64,000 nt of DNA from Adineta ricciae (Eukaryota; Rotifera; Eurotatoria; Adinetida; Adinetidae), in NCBI GenBank assembly GCA_905250025.1, contig CAJNOJ010000099.1, positions 248,001 through 312,000 on the forward strand, read 5' to 3'. The notes under the pieces are model-generated. The model saw nothing but the letters and a program-made list of their open reading frames with translations. It was not told the origin of the DNA and ran no database searches. This document shows, piece by piece, positions 30,284 through 41,466 of the stretch. The position numbers were made by a program, and so were the translations under genes. The stretch's first letter is position 1, and every line of letters begins with the position of its first letter.

Positions 30284-31823
30284 TTATGCTATTGTACCAT
30301 TCTTTATCCAATAAGTGTTTGTATTAGTATTGAATGTCAAAGTCATGTTTGGCCACACAGCGTTTGGTTTATTCATAGAGTATTCAATATCAGGGCCACT
30401 AATCGACTCTAAACTTCGAAAATGATAATGTTCTTTTTTTTCCATAAAGAATGACTTACTTTGAGTGCCAATCGTTGCGCTTCCGCCTTTGTCACTCACT
30501 TCATAGTAGATATATTCAACGATATCAGGTTGGTTCTCGTAAAATTTTACTTGAAAGTGATAATAATTTTGTGAAGCATTGAATTTACTTGTGTAAAATT
30601 CAAAAGTTGTTGTTCGATTCGGTGCACCACCCTCAATTGGATAATAGACACCTTGAGACGTGCCACTGTATATCATTAAATCGTCCCATAGAGCGAGAGC
30701 TGTTGGACCCTTAAAAGCAGTCGTTGGTAAGGCTGCGTTAGTGTGTTCACTCATACAATTGACAAGACATATGACCTAGCATGAAATTCAATCTTTTAAC
30801 AAATCATATTTAATGTAAATAAAGGCAACGGCTGATCAAACTATTTCTATGTAATAGATGGAGATAGAGACAAACAAACTCGAATTATTTTTGATGTCAT
30901 GTGACTCGATTTCCTTCCGATAAGAGCACTCAAATTCGACAATGACCAGGTATTACTTACGCCATTACTCGAGATATATATTTTTGATGACGAATATCCA
31001 TATAATGTCAGTGACAGATTCGATGGTAAAGTCAAGGACGCAACAGCATCATCAACTGAACTACTACCGTCCCATCCTGGAATAGCAATTGCGTGCAAAA
31101 GTTGCACAGCAGGTGCATTACTACATACTCCGGCTGAACAACTAGCATAATTGTTTGGACATACATTACCTAGTGATCCACAATTGTTATAATCTATTTG
31201 AAGATTAACACAAGTACTCAATCCTGATAGCACATATCCGGCCGGACATGATATACTAGTTGCTAAATTGTGAAATATTCATGTGTACTCTGTTATAAGC
31301 GTGAACACGTTGATTACTTACTGTCCGTACTGATATCCGTGGAGGTAGTGCTACTACTAGTACTGCTACTTGTGCTGGTGGAGGTGCTGCTAGTGCTGGT
31401 ACTGGTAGAGGTACTGGTGGAGGTACTGGTACTGGTAGTAGTTGCCGTAATAATAACAGGAATCAAAGATTCTATCACATTTAACAAAAGTAGAGAGAAC
31501 GTTTTCAATACACACTGGATTATTTTGTACTAAAGAGCTTTGGTTGTATAAACTACTTCCTACTATTCTTAGTTCAGAGACGTTGTCATCTTTTGTTAAA
31601 ACGAGTCATTCGAAGACAAAAAATACTTCAAAATAGTAGATAAGTGGTATTATATGAAAGTCGTTGGTAAAAAACAAGATCTTCTCTTCGTGAACCTACC
31701 TGACGTTGTCTTTCGCAAAGGATCATAAAGTATAATAACTGGTATAGCAATACAGAAGATCAAAAGCAAAATTAATAGAATAATCGAATACGAGATGATT
31801 CTCTTACTTTTCAAAAATACCAT
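30284..31823 (-). CDS. single-pass surface protein with Thr/Ser stalk, Cys-rich module and nidogen-like beta domain
   Basis: Five exons join in frame to 338 residues: 31700-31823, 31322-31471, 30961-31262, 30460-30775 and 30284-30408. The N-terminus has basic residues then one membrane segment (YSIILLILLLIFCIAIPVII), so the topology is probably type II. Exon 2 encodes a Thr-Ser repeat stalk. Exon 3 encodes a short cysteine module (SCPAGYVLSG...CGSLGNVCPNNYASC) and starts a beta-rich domain that runs to the end, with TALALWDDLMIYSG and FEFYTSKFNAS. That last domain resembles ones seen in fungal and bdelloid secreted proteins. Several N-glycosylation sites support an extracellular location. Function unknown. 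Intron 3 (185 bp) is longer than the others. Confidence 0.7.
31340..31440. repeat. coding Thr/Ser minisatellite
   Basis: On the plus strand this is an imperfect tandem run of GGTACTGGTAGAGGT-like and GTGCTG-like triplets. It encodes the Thr-Ser stalk of the minus-strand surface protein, and the Val/Leu-rich plus-strand frame across it is an artefact. Confidence 0.8.
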
Positions 31824-33137
31824 TGTTGAATTGCAGTATGTCAAATAAAATAATCAATAATAAGCTGGTTAATAAAATAGAATCGCTGTTTCAATCTTTG
31901 TTCGCTAGTAGCAGAATATGTTCATGAATACGACCGTGTGCGCTCTAATATTTATTTCTGTCGAGTATAAGATAACTGAGCTTTAAATGATCTCCCAGTG
32001 AAACTACTTCTTGTTTGAGAGCAAATCTATAGCGCTTTTGTTTTGATATATATAGAGAAAACAATGTTATTAATAAATAGTTAGTTGAAAACTGTTTCTG
32101 TATCTTTCTCGGCACTTGTTCATCAATGGTATTCATGACTTGACACAAAATAAATTTTTCAAGTCTTTCCTCGCTATATGAAAACTTATTAGGAATATTA
32201 ATTTTCTTTGTTATTCAAGTAACGGTTCCACGACAGTTTCGCCGGCGACATCACCACGCCGACACTACCGCGCATGGACACTATCGCGCACGACACATAC
32301 GCGAATTCTTTTTTTTTGTCTTTTTTCTATTTGATTAATAAACTCACGACTGTTAATCAGAGAAGGTTCTTTTTTTTATCAATTAATTTTCACGAAACCG
32401 GATATCATAAGGAATAATTAGATTAGATAATAACGAATGGGTAAGTATAATTGACCCATACTGATAAGAAATAAAATGAAATTGACTATATACAATAATC
32501 ATTAAGAAACTTAATCATATGTAAAACTCATTTTCTCGACCAAAAAAGGGGATGGAGGGAAGGTAAGAATGGTAAGCTTTGGCTTGTTTTTCAATAAAGC
32601 TTTTTTTCACGTACAGAAAAACAAACATTCTAAGTGGTTCGTTTGTTATTCCATCTCAATGTTGCGCCTTTTATAATGAACCAATTTCAACTAAGTTTAA
32701 TTTTGCCTGAAACTTAATTCTGCCCATGATATATACATAATCAAAATAGATCTCTAATCTAAGCTGTAAAGTTTTTCATATTCTATTACAATTTTTAGTT
32801 AAAAAAATTAATTTAGAGATGTTAATTCCGTTTGATGAAAATAGAATCGGTTTCCAAAGGAGCCAAAGCCATAAAAGATGTCCTGTTTTCAATTTTCTAA
32901 TTTACCATTGTAACTGTGAAAACAGAATTCACTTGCGCATACGTATTCTAATGCCGTCTATCTGTGCACGCCAACAATTCATACCAGTTGAAATGATTAC
33001 ACGTCATTTGTTTTCGTCAAAAACATATACATATCTATATCATCACCATGAATTACTACTCATAACGAACAAAACCAAATATTTTTTCATCGCTTCAAGT
33101 CTCTACGGTACGGTCTGCTACACGATTGAAATACAAC
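31824..33137. other. intergenic with short GC-rich tandem motif
   Basis: Mostly AT-rich and without a gene I can support. At 32232-32303 there is a contrasting GC-rich block of five GACA-headed units (see separate entry). The 3' part is the promoter side of the F-box/LRR locus. Confidence 0.5.
32232..32303. repeat. five degenerate 12-16 bp GACA-headed GC-rich units
   Basis: Units begin at 32232, 32247, 32261, 32277 and 32292, each starting GACA and continuing with CG-rich sequence such as CTACCGCGCATG and CTATCGCGCAC. The block is far richer in CG dinucleotides than its AT-rich surroundings. Its origin is unknown; it could be the end of a decayed mobile element or a protein-binding array. 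Confidence 0.55.
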
Positions 33138-35012
33138 ATGCACACATTTTCCACATTACCTGTCGAACTAGTTTATCGAATTATGGATCATCAAAATGAC
33201 CCGACGCTATTTTTTTCAATGCAAAATATCTGCCGACGGCTCAATCAGATCCTAAGTACTTACCAGCGATATCAAGTAAGTTTATTTGGTATTTTAACAT
33301 TCTCGCCGACTGTGCCATACATAAGCTTAATGGTATTTGATGTCGTAGATTCCCTCATAGAAAAAGCTAAACTAATTTCATGATTCACAAACAGTTTGCT
33401 AGCATGAGACAATCACAGCCAGAAGTCATATGAAACTAAACATTCCTTCATTCTTTCCCTTTTGTTCTATGCACATTGAGGATGCATTCGAACGATACGC
33501 GACCATGAACGAGCAAAACGCTTACTAATGCGCTACCGTTTGTGCGTTGCACTAGTCGACCCAAAAATTGCATCAATTACAACTTTTGAGGAAATTCATC
33601 TACTGAAGCAAACAACACTGTACACTTGCTTTACCTATGCCGATATTCATTCTCAACACGGGTACATCAAGTCCAGCTCCTACATTTCAGAAGAGTAGGA
33701 CTTGTATGTCATTGCAGCGCGTCTTCAAAAGAGAAATCTCATCACCACCAATACATATTCAAACTTATGTCCTACTCTTTCCGATTCCATCCTATCACAG
33801 TAATCTCCAGTCTAGATTCTCGACACAGCACTTCTTTCCGGAACAACAACTAGCATCATCATCCAACCGAAGAATTCCCATTTACACCCAACTCCTCCTT
33901 CAAAATCTACCCCACACATAACTATTTCAAATCACATACATACCATCCGAAGTGCCATCAAAGGTTTTCTTTACTAGTTCCCCTTTTCACTATATATTAC
34001 TTCAATCCAGACACTCACCACACTAGAGCTCACCAGCAACCGAATCGCTGCTGAAGGAGCACAACACATTGCGGATGCGTTGCGAACGAATACGGTAATG
34101 TTCACATCATCTTATTACAGATGAAGTACTCACTCTATATGACACCTACAGACACTCAACGCACTTCACCTCCGTTGGAACCGAATCGGTGATGAAGGAG
34201 CGCAACACATCGCGGATGCGTTGCAAACGAATACGGTAATGTTGACGTCATTTTATTAGAGATGACCCACTCAGTCTATCTCACACCTACAGACACTCAC
34301 CACACTTCACCTCAGTTCGAACCAACTCGGTGCTGAAGGAGCACAACACATTGCGGATGCTTTGCGAACGAACGCAGTAATATTGATCTCATTTCATAGA
34401 AGATGAAGCGTTCAATCTGTCTCACACCTACAGACACTCACCACACTTAACCTCGATGAGAACCAAATCGGCGCTGAAGGAGCACAACACATTGCGGATG
34501 CTCTGCGAACGAACGCAGTAATATTGATCTCATTTCTTAGAAGCTGAAGCACTCAGCCTGTCTTACTACGACAGACACTCACAACACTAGAACTTTGTGC
34601 CAACGAAATCTGTGCTGAAGGAGCACAACATATTGCGGACGCCTTGCGAACGAATACGGTAATATTGATCTAATTTCATACAAGATGAAGCACTCAGTCT
34701 ATCTGATACCTGTAGACACTTACCACACTTAACCTCGAGGAGAACGAAATCGGTGATGAAGGAGCACAACACATTGCGGATGCGTTGCGAACGAATACGG
34801 TAATATTGATCTCACTTCATAGAAGATGAAGCGTTCAATCTGTCTCACACCTACAGACAGTCACGACACTTCACCTCAGTTCGAACCAAATCGGTGCTGA
34901 AGGAGCACAACATATTGCGGATGCATTGGGAACGAATATAGTGAGATTGATGCTGTGCTCCAAGAAGTTTGTAATTTCTGTTTTGTCTCATTCTTAGAGC
35001 GCCAAGATGGTA
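33138..35012 (+). CDS. F-box plus leucine-rich repeat (ribonuclease-inhibitor type) gene, middle unresolved
   Basis: Exon 1 (33138-33275, 46 codons) encodes an F-box: STLPVELVYRIMDHQNDPTL then QNICRRLNQIL, ending at a clean GT donor. Seven 84 bp exons at 34011-34940 each encode one 28-residue LRR of ribonuclease-inhibitor type (for example TLTTLHLSSNQLGAEGAQHI), all phase 0. The last segment after an acceptor at 34997 stops at about 35012. Bdelloids have many such F-box/LRR proteins, thought to recognise targets for ubiquitination. Between 33276 and 34010 no frame links the parts convincingly, so the locus may be partly decayed or use exons I could not define. Treat the span as one candidate gene or pseudogene. 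Confidence 0.5.
34011..34997 (+). repeat. seven tandem copies of a 141 bp exon-intron unit
   Basis: Exons start at 34011, 34152, 34293, 34434, 34575, 34716 and 34857, exactly 141 bp apart: an 84 bp LRR exon plus a 57 bp intron in every complete unit. Introns 3 and 6 differ at one visible base and exons are strongly alike, so the unit was amplified recently as a block including its intron. The intron after unit 7 is different in sequence and length. Confidence 0.88.
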
Positions 35013-35924
35013 TAGATCTGGCTTTAAATTCAATCGGAGAACAAGTGGTCGTGGATCTGATGACACTGCGTAGATCGGATCTTTTTCGATTGAGAACTTA
35101 GAAGATACCATTTGTTATGTTGTTTTCGTGACATTGATGAGTAGTAAAGGTATAGAAATGAAAGTTGTTGTGAGAAGTGAATGTGACCTGAATGTTAATG
35201 CTTTTTGTTCTGTAAGAAATGCATGTGCATTAGTCAAAATGAATGATTTAGTTACGAAGGTATAACGGAGTAGTGTTTGGTAGAAGAGGCGCCTTGGTTC
35301 GATGCGTTTATGAGTACTCCGCTCGGTTTGGAGTTTGTTTCTGAGTGGGTATGATGGACAAGACAGCATTACTGTAGACAGCGCGACTATACTGGAGATA
35401 TAGAAGAATGGGATCGATGGTGGTACAGCACGTGTGCAGTTCAGATGTTATTTCTCATAATAGCCAAGTGGTCAGGGCGTGGTACACTGAATGGCAGCGA
35501 TTCTTCAGTATAAGACAGCTATTTAATGTTTTATTCCAGCGCCTAAATGTATTGAGTGGTTGATGAGGAAGTTTTATGTTTTTTTTTGTAGTTCATTTTT
35601 GAAGGGAGTAGTATTCATCCGTTATGTATGAGTTCTACGGTGCATTTGAAAGAAACACGGTGTTATAAATTGACTAGAATGACACAGTGAAGAGAGAATA
35701 ATTAAAAAATAGCACAGCAAATCGTTCTGTTAGATTAATCATTTCCCACCATCAGTGTAGTCTGAAAACAAGTTATTTTGTCGAATATGATCAGCGCTAT
35801 TCACTCTTGGTGCTTATCCATGTTAAAATATCAGGGAAGTGTTTTTACAGTACTTTATCGTTGAAAAAGCTTTGTAATATATTCTCGAGCTCGTTTGTAT
35901 ATCATTCTGATAACAGGGCTTTGT

Positions 35925-36125
35925 TCCCTCTACTGAAAGGAGGGTATACGCAGAATCTGAGCTAAAGTTCGTTCGTTTGTCCGTTCACGCACTTTACAGT
36001 GATGAAATAACAATCTATATTGCTGACGCCTAAGGGTTCACCGAAGGGTAATGAGGGTCGAGGATCACGAATCTGGTGTTAGTTTTTTCATGAACATTTT
36101 CTGACCCGTTTTTTTGCGACAAAGG
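35925..36125. repeat. candidate interspersed-repeat fragment
   Basis: Contains strings that look like those in interspersed repeats of many invertebrate genomes: a GTTCGTTCGTTTGTCCGTTC block at about 35969-35988 and GGGTCGAGGATCACGAATCTG at about 36055-36075. Boundaries, family and terminal repeats could not be defined. The resemblance is from memory and not verified. Confidence 0.35.
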
Positions 36126-36432
36126 ATCAATTTTTTAGACGATAATGTTTTAAGTGGCAATATGCAGAACAAAATGTAATAGCTGACTGACGTCCGATCG
36201 CTGGATCTCCATAGTCATCAGCATATTAATGAGATCACACACTTATATAAACAGCTATACTATACGAATATCATCTGATGCCAGTCATTCAAAATAATAT
36301 TTCGCTTGTCAAGTGTTGTCTTCGAGAGTCACAGTAGTACAAAGAGGGTGACTTTTAAAGAGGGAATAGAAGAGAATGAATGGATTAGTTTCAAAAGTGA
36401 CTGTAGACTAAATGGAAGAGTGAAAATGTACA

Positions 36433-36667
36433 TGTAACGGCTAGCCGCGAGTGGCCGACCGGAGGGAGGTTGACGAGCGACTAGTCATTGAGAGATGGGG
36501 TTTTCAGTCAACACAGTTAGTTCTCGAGAATTACTCACTGACAAATGGCTAATCGGTTCGGTTCCTGAAAAAGAACAATCTCTGTCTTATATTCACTCTA
36601 GTGTGTGAGATTAATCACATAGCGAATAAATCTGATTGTAATTCAATTTCTGATAATAGACGTGACA
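36433..36667. mobile_element. candidate solo LTR (retrotransposon fossil)
   Basis: A 235 bp block starts TGTAACG and ends CGTGACA, near-inverted ends of the TG...CA type expected for an LTR. A GC-rich 5' part and an AATAAA near the 3' part fit U3-R-U5 organisation. No internal coding region or second copy lies nearby and no target-site duplication was seen, so if real it is an old solo LTR, possibly gypsy-like. Confidence 0.3.
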
Positions 36668-37362
36668 AATTATACGCTTTAAATTTGTATCATCTTTGAT
36701 TCGAATGACTGTTGGTGGATTGAAGTTTAGCGTTTTATTTTTTTACGTCTCACTGTCAATTAATCAAGACATATATTGATTGTTCATTGACAAAAATGAC
36801 AGGTAACGTCTGCTATAGTCATATTATTAGAATAAAGAGCACAATCAAGTTGCTAGAAGATCTACCCGCGAATACTTTTTCTTGATTTTGTAAGTTGGCC
36901 GAGTTTTGTATAGGCGCGTGGATCACACAGTGAATGTGCATTATTTTTTCGCAATAATTGGCAAAGAGGAAAACTTGAATTGAATATAAATATCTGAGAA
37001 ATTTAAAAATATCTTTGTGACGCACATGCGCTTGTGAATACTATACACAAGTATCCATTCTTCACGTCGAGATTTTTCAAAATAACATAGCGAATGATGA
37101 TGACTCATCTTTGTAATTGTTATTAAAGTTTACATTTTCCTAAAACATAGAATACGAAGCAGTTACGAAAGGAGAACGAATGAATAAAACGAAAAGAAAC
37201 TTGTATTTGAGATTTCGAATATGCTGATTCTCTCAATAGAATGATCTTATCATCTTTAATACATATACTAGATTGGAAAAAAGCAAACAGAATCTTTACA
37301 AGATCACAAGTATTGTTTAACAGGGTTTCATACAGTAAAATTAGAATCCTTGAAAATATTCG

Positions 37363-38300
37363 CTATCTTATGGAGAAAACAACAGTTCCTGGACCAGTGA
37401 TTGCAAGCGAAAACGGTCCCGTGACATTTCCGCTATATGTTGTGACCACTAGTGTATAATTATCCGGTGTCAACCAAGCATCAAAAAGAAATTGCTGATT
37501 TCCACCACTATCATCATCATATTGAAGTAGATTAACTGATGGCATTTTAGACACAAAATATCCCGAGTATAAATATCCATAGAGGTCTATTTTACTAATA
37601 CTTTTCACTTGGTAAGAACCAGAAAAGGATGCATTTAGTAAAACTGCTTTATAATAATAAGCTTTGTTTTTCGTACCGAAATGTCGACTAAATTGTGAAT
37701 CATTTGGTTTTAATGAACTAGAATATTGAGATGTGATTTGCATTGGTGAAGAACCTAAAAAAATAAACATAAGGAACCGTCGGATGTGACGTAAATACAA
37801 GTACGACGGTGTTCTCTCTCATACTCATTTGTACTTAGAGGATATTTCTTTTTACCTTTACTAGCATTTTTTACACCAAACACAATCCCAATCGTTACCA
37901 AAACGCAGATTACACAAAAACAGATTATAAAAAGAAGAATTCGACAGAAGTATTTTGATGAACGAATTTTTCTGATTATATTCGAGTTTTCACTTTGAAC
38001 TTTCGGCTCCTTGTGGCTCGGTGGTAAAGTGATGGTTTGACTACGTGCATTATAAGAAACTGTGGAATTTCGCCGTTGTTGACAGAGCTGCCGCAGACGT
38101 TCATCCGCTTGCAAAAGATCAATCTCTAATGGTTCTCGAGTTAATGGACTCGTGCCATGTTCAAGTATCCATTTCGTGATTGCTTCTCGTTCGTAAGCAT
38201 GACCATCCTGTGCAACGACTGGATCACGAAAAACTTCAAGTGTTATGGGACATACCAGATCTTCAATGGCAATAGTCGATTCATTGACTATTCGCGACAT
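37363..38300 (-). CDS. membrane-anchored U-box protein with extracellular beta domain
   Basis: Two exons (37856-38300, 37363-37754; intron 101 bp) give 278 residues. Residues about 14-80 are a U-box: DLVCPITLEVFRDPVVAQDG, then YEREAITKWI and SPLTREPL, the fold that recruits ubiquitin-conjugating enzymes. A single membrane helix follows near 122-143 (ILLFIICFCVICVLVTIGIV). The C-terminal exon encodes a beta-rich domain (KIDLYGYLYSG, LLQYDDDSGGNQQFLF, TLVVTTYSGNVTGPF) like pre-peptidase C-terminal-type domains found in other rotifer surface proteins. The U-box would face the cytosol and the beta domain the outside or lumen, suggesting a receptor-type ubiquitin ligase; this is inference. Confidence 0.75.
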
Positions 38301-38882
38301 GAAAAATAAATAAACTGTTTCATTATGTTCTACTGTGTTTGTTGATCATAAATTTTGCCTTTTTTCTTCTTTCTTCGCAAATTTTGTCACATGGAAATAT
38401 ATTTTTTTATGTTTCTTCGCCAATAATAATGATGTTATGCGTTCCGAAGAATATATTCTTTTACACTTTCCGACAACATATAAGAAGAGTACGTTTTCCA
38501 TATGATGAAAGAGGCCGCTGATGTCTCTATATACATAACGAACAAAGTTTACCTTGACTCAAAATAAATAAAAATCTTTGTCTCAGTCATGACTATTTTC
38601 AACTCTTGTTCATTAGGGACACCGAATGTCGTGCTTTTTCCACTAATACTAGGAAGTGACGAGGTAAAGTTCATTTGACAAATTCCCTGTTTGAGCATTT
38701 GCAGCTTAGATGTTTATAGCGTACAGAAAACAAAAGTTCGAAACAGTACTCATGATTTTGATGTTGTTGGCAAAATATGTCGATAAGGACCAGTATAGTA
38801 GATATGACCTTATCAACATTGTCAAGAAGAGATATTAATAAGCACACACTATTCTCGTAGCAGCACATTCGGAAAAATATAT
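38301..38882. other. divergent intergenic region
   Basis: Between the U-box gene (minus) and the small cysteine-tailed protein (plus); it must contain both promoters. No distinct element recognised. Confidence 0.45.
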
Positions 38883-39143
38883 ATGTCGTCCAACCAAACG
38901 CATGCCAATTATTATTATACGAGACAACCTCGAAGTTCCACTTCTGGAGACGCATTCGATAATTCATACAACGAGACCACGCGGTTAGTTATTCCCAATA
39001 AGACTGCAAACAATGATACTGAAGAGGAAGACATATGCTGTAACGTGTGCTGCGCAGCGTGTTTAGACTCTTGTGCGGAAGGTTTATGTGCCCTCCTTTG
39101 CCAATGTCTATGCGTGGCGTGCATTGCCAATTTTAACAGCTAG
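38883..39143 (+). CDS. small protein with cysteine-rich C-terminal tail
   Basis: Intronless 86-residue protein. The first 50 residues are polar and acidic (NDTEEEDI at the end). The last 36 hold eleven cysteines in CCNVCCAACLDSC, GLCALLCQCLCVACIANF, a pattern like cysteine-rich transmembrane (CYSTM-like) or heavily palmitoylated tails. It has no signal peptide. It may sit at a membrane through its tail; related plant and fungal proteins are stress-linked, but no relationship is demonstrated here. Confidence 0.55.
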   Translation: MSSNQTHANYYYTRQPRSSTSGDAFDNSYNETTRLVIPNKTANNDTEEEDICCNVCCAACLDSCAEGLCALLCQCLCVACIANFNS

Positions 39144-39720
39144 AATACAAAAGAATGCAATCCAGTACAGACAGACAAAATTTTCCACTGTTCTTTGGAG
39201 ATTTATAAAATATTGCTAAATTGTCTACGTATTTGTCGAAGAAAACGAATGAAGAACATTATCAGTTTCTATTTAATATCAACCATAATTTTTTAATGAC
39301 TTTAGAATAACGATTGCTCCTCTGCAACCATATCGGATAAGCAAAAAAGATTTAGAGATTATTTTTATTACATCATATAAATCCGAACCGAATGCTTATT
39401 CCTATTTTCAGTGCAAAGAACACAAGTTCAGTCCGTCAAACAAAAATATCCAGTTGATAAAATTAATACAAATGTTACAATCTTCGAAAAAAAGTATTAT
39501 GCATTGACTTCTACACAATAAACAAATGTAGAAGTCTTTCTCACGCTCACTTTTTCATTACCATATTTATTCGTTGAATAATAGTAGAACAAGTATATTA
39601 AAAATATGCCACTTCCATCTTGATGGTATGACTTTTTAAAAAAGATTCTTTTAAACACAATTTTATAACGCTAAAATATCGAATCTACTTCATCACGTTC
39701 GTTCAAACCAAATGAGTGAG
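39144..39720. other. intergenic between convergent genes
   Basis: AT-rich 3' regions of the cysteine-tailed protein (plus) and F-box gene 3 (minus). No gene or repeat recognised. Confidence 0.5.
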
Positions 39721-41466
39721 TTACATCCATAATCGTACAGTTCGGCCAAGACTCGGATCTCGTGTAATTAGAGTTTTCGAAGATAAACGTTCTTTTAACC
39801 AACGAACAAATGCATCGTTGTTTCTCTCCAACGTTGACGTTGGAGAATGCTTATCATCTCCACATTCGATTTCAAGAAAGAAAATACTCGTCAAGTTTTC
39901 AGCTAAATACATAACATCGTCACGATTCCTGATACACATTGTCAGTTTTTCACATTGATTACCCAATGATGAATGACACAATACTCGACAGTCATCTTTC
40001 GTAAAAAAATAATTGCATTTGCGAACATAATATCGAAGGCAAACATGACGAATTGACGGAGATTTACATTTAAATAGCGAAATGTATGACGGTGATGGTT
40101 TATCTTGATAAACGTTTAGATAATATAGATTGGGAGCTCGATCAAATAGAATTTGTAGATCATTTTGGTATCTATCTGAATAAGATGATATGCTTAACGA
40201 TTTCAATCGACATAGACTCGGAACAAAAGACCAAAATTGATCATAAATCGGCAATCCTACATTGAGATTCTTGATGTTATACAAACGAACATTGGCGGAC
40301 GCTGACATGGAGATAATAATAGTTTTTGTGTATATGTCAGTGATCGAATCATAGAGTTTCTGTAGGTTGTCTTGCGGATAAGTCGATTTGAATGAACCAG
40401 GAATGATCTCATTCCAACTGAGAGATATATTCTGTAAGGTATGAAGAAAGATCGTATGATTGAATATGATGCATCGAACATACCACTGGTGTGTATAAAT
40501 CCAAAATGAACTTTGAAACGAACTAATCAATTCATCAGCTTTTTCTTCCATGTTACCGTTCTCATCGTGCATATTTCTCATCTTTAGTCCAAGCACTTGA
40601 AGATTGGGTAAATAATTGCTGATCATCTCTTCCCATTGATGTCCATCAATGATGGTGAACCACATATAGACATTCAGCCGATGTAAATTTGAGAAACTTC
40701 GTGTGAAACGGTTCATTTGTTCGATTGTGGGAGATATGCTAATGATCATGTCTAAATCAGTCATGATCGAACATGAGGGTAACGCACGATTGTCATCTAG
40801 AGTGAAATCGACGTAAGCCGACAGATGTCTGAGACAAGGTGTTCGTTCAATCAACCGACGAATTTGATTTGCTTCTACACGATTTTCAATGCACATATAG
40901 AGATATTCTATAGATGATGAGACGACTTTCGGCAGACAAAAAGAGCGCTGTCCGCCAATATGAATATCAAAAGTACAGTGAGTCAGCATTGGTAAACTCC
41001 ATATATTATCAGCAATCCATTGCATATTTGTTTGATTGTCTTTCAATCGACAACAGTAGAATCTCAAAAGAAGAAGATGAGGAAGTTGATGGCATTCGTT
41101 GACAACGTCCATTAACATTTCAGACGAATGAATAAAACGAAATGTAAGTGATCGTAGATGAGTAAATGAAGTCAATGACGGTATGTATAGTCGAAAAAGA
41201 TCAATTTGCCCAGGAGTACTTCCTTCATTATTGAGATGTAGAGATACAACTCGATCAGTCATGAATGGAAGATATCGTTGACAAACCATATCAAACGAAC
41301 GTTTTGACACGGAATCGAAGATAATACAATGGGCATCGTGTTGATTGTAAAGGAGTTGGTTGAAACGAAAATTGAGTGCATAGAATGCACGAAATATATC
41401 GAAGCTGTTAAGATAATAAAATATAGATAGCACGATTTCATTTGGCAACGATTCGAAAGTGGTCAT
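39721..41466 (-). CDS. F-box protein, LRR-like body (family copy 3)
   Basis: Intronless 581-residue protein. The F-box spans about residues 4-45 (FESLPNEIVLSIFYYLNSFD). The middle carries the family block YLPNLQVLGLKM and then FWIYTHQWYVRC. The C-terminus carries WLKERLSSKTLITRDPSLGR...LWM, matching copies 1 and 4 in length and position. It is closest by eye to copy 4: both have NNEGSTPGQIDLF or NNDGTTPGQIDLF about 80 residues in. Predicted SCF substrate receptor; target unknown. Start is the first ATG. Confidence 0.85.
   Translation of the reverse strand: MTTFESLPNEIVLSIFYYLNSFDIFRAFYALNFRFNQLLYNQHDAHCIIFDSVSKRSFDMVCQRYLPFMTDRVVSLHLNNEGSTPGQIDLFRLYIPSLTSFTHLRSLTFRFIHSSEMLMDVVNECHQLPHLLLLRFYCCRLKDNQTNMQWIADNIWSLPMLTHCTFDIHIGGQRSFCLPKVVSSSIEYLYMCIENRVEANQIRRLIERTPCLRHLSAYVDFTLDDNRALPSCSIMTDLDMIISISPTIEQMNRFTRSFSNLHRLNVYMWFTIIDGHQWEEMISNYLPNLQVLGLKMRNMHDENGNMEEKADELISSFQSSFWIYTHQWYVRCIIFNHTIFLHTLQNISLSWNEIIPGSFKSTYPQDNLQKLYDSITDIYTKTIIISMSASANVRLYNIKNLNVGLPIYDQFWSFVPSLCRLKSLSISSYSDRYQNDLQILFDRAPNLYYLNVYQDKPSPSYISLFKCKSPSIRHVCLRYYVRKCNYFFTKDDCRVLCHSSLGNQCEKLTMCIRNRDDVMYLAENLTSIFFLEIECGDDKHSPTSTLERNNDAFVRWLKERLSSKTLITRDPSLGRTVRLWM

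Larger units (their letters stand above)
35013..37362. other. gene-poor region with repeat relics
   Basis: No host gene was recognised in 2.3 kb. The segment around 35930-36120 looks like part of a widespread interspersed repeat, and 36433-36667 has the shape of a solo LTR (separate entries). Near 35462 a tRNA A-box-like string occurs without a convincing tRNA fold. Confidence 0.45.

Noticed and set aside
31270-31533. Val/Leu-rich plus-strand frame
   Set aside because: Antisense of the Thr/Ser stalk repeat of the minus-strand surface protein.
35455-35515. tRNA-like sequence (A-box-like TAGCCAAGTGGTC, weak B-box-like string about 40 bp later)
   Set aside because: No acceptor stem, anticodon arm or proper T-loop could be folded by eye; at most a tRNA-derived repeat relic.
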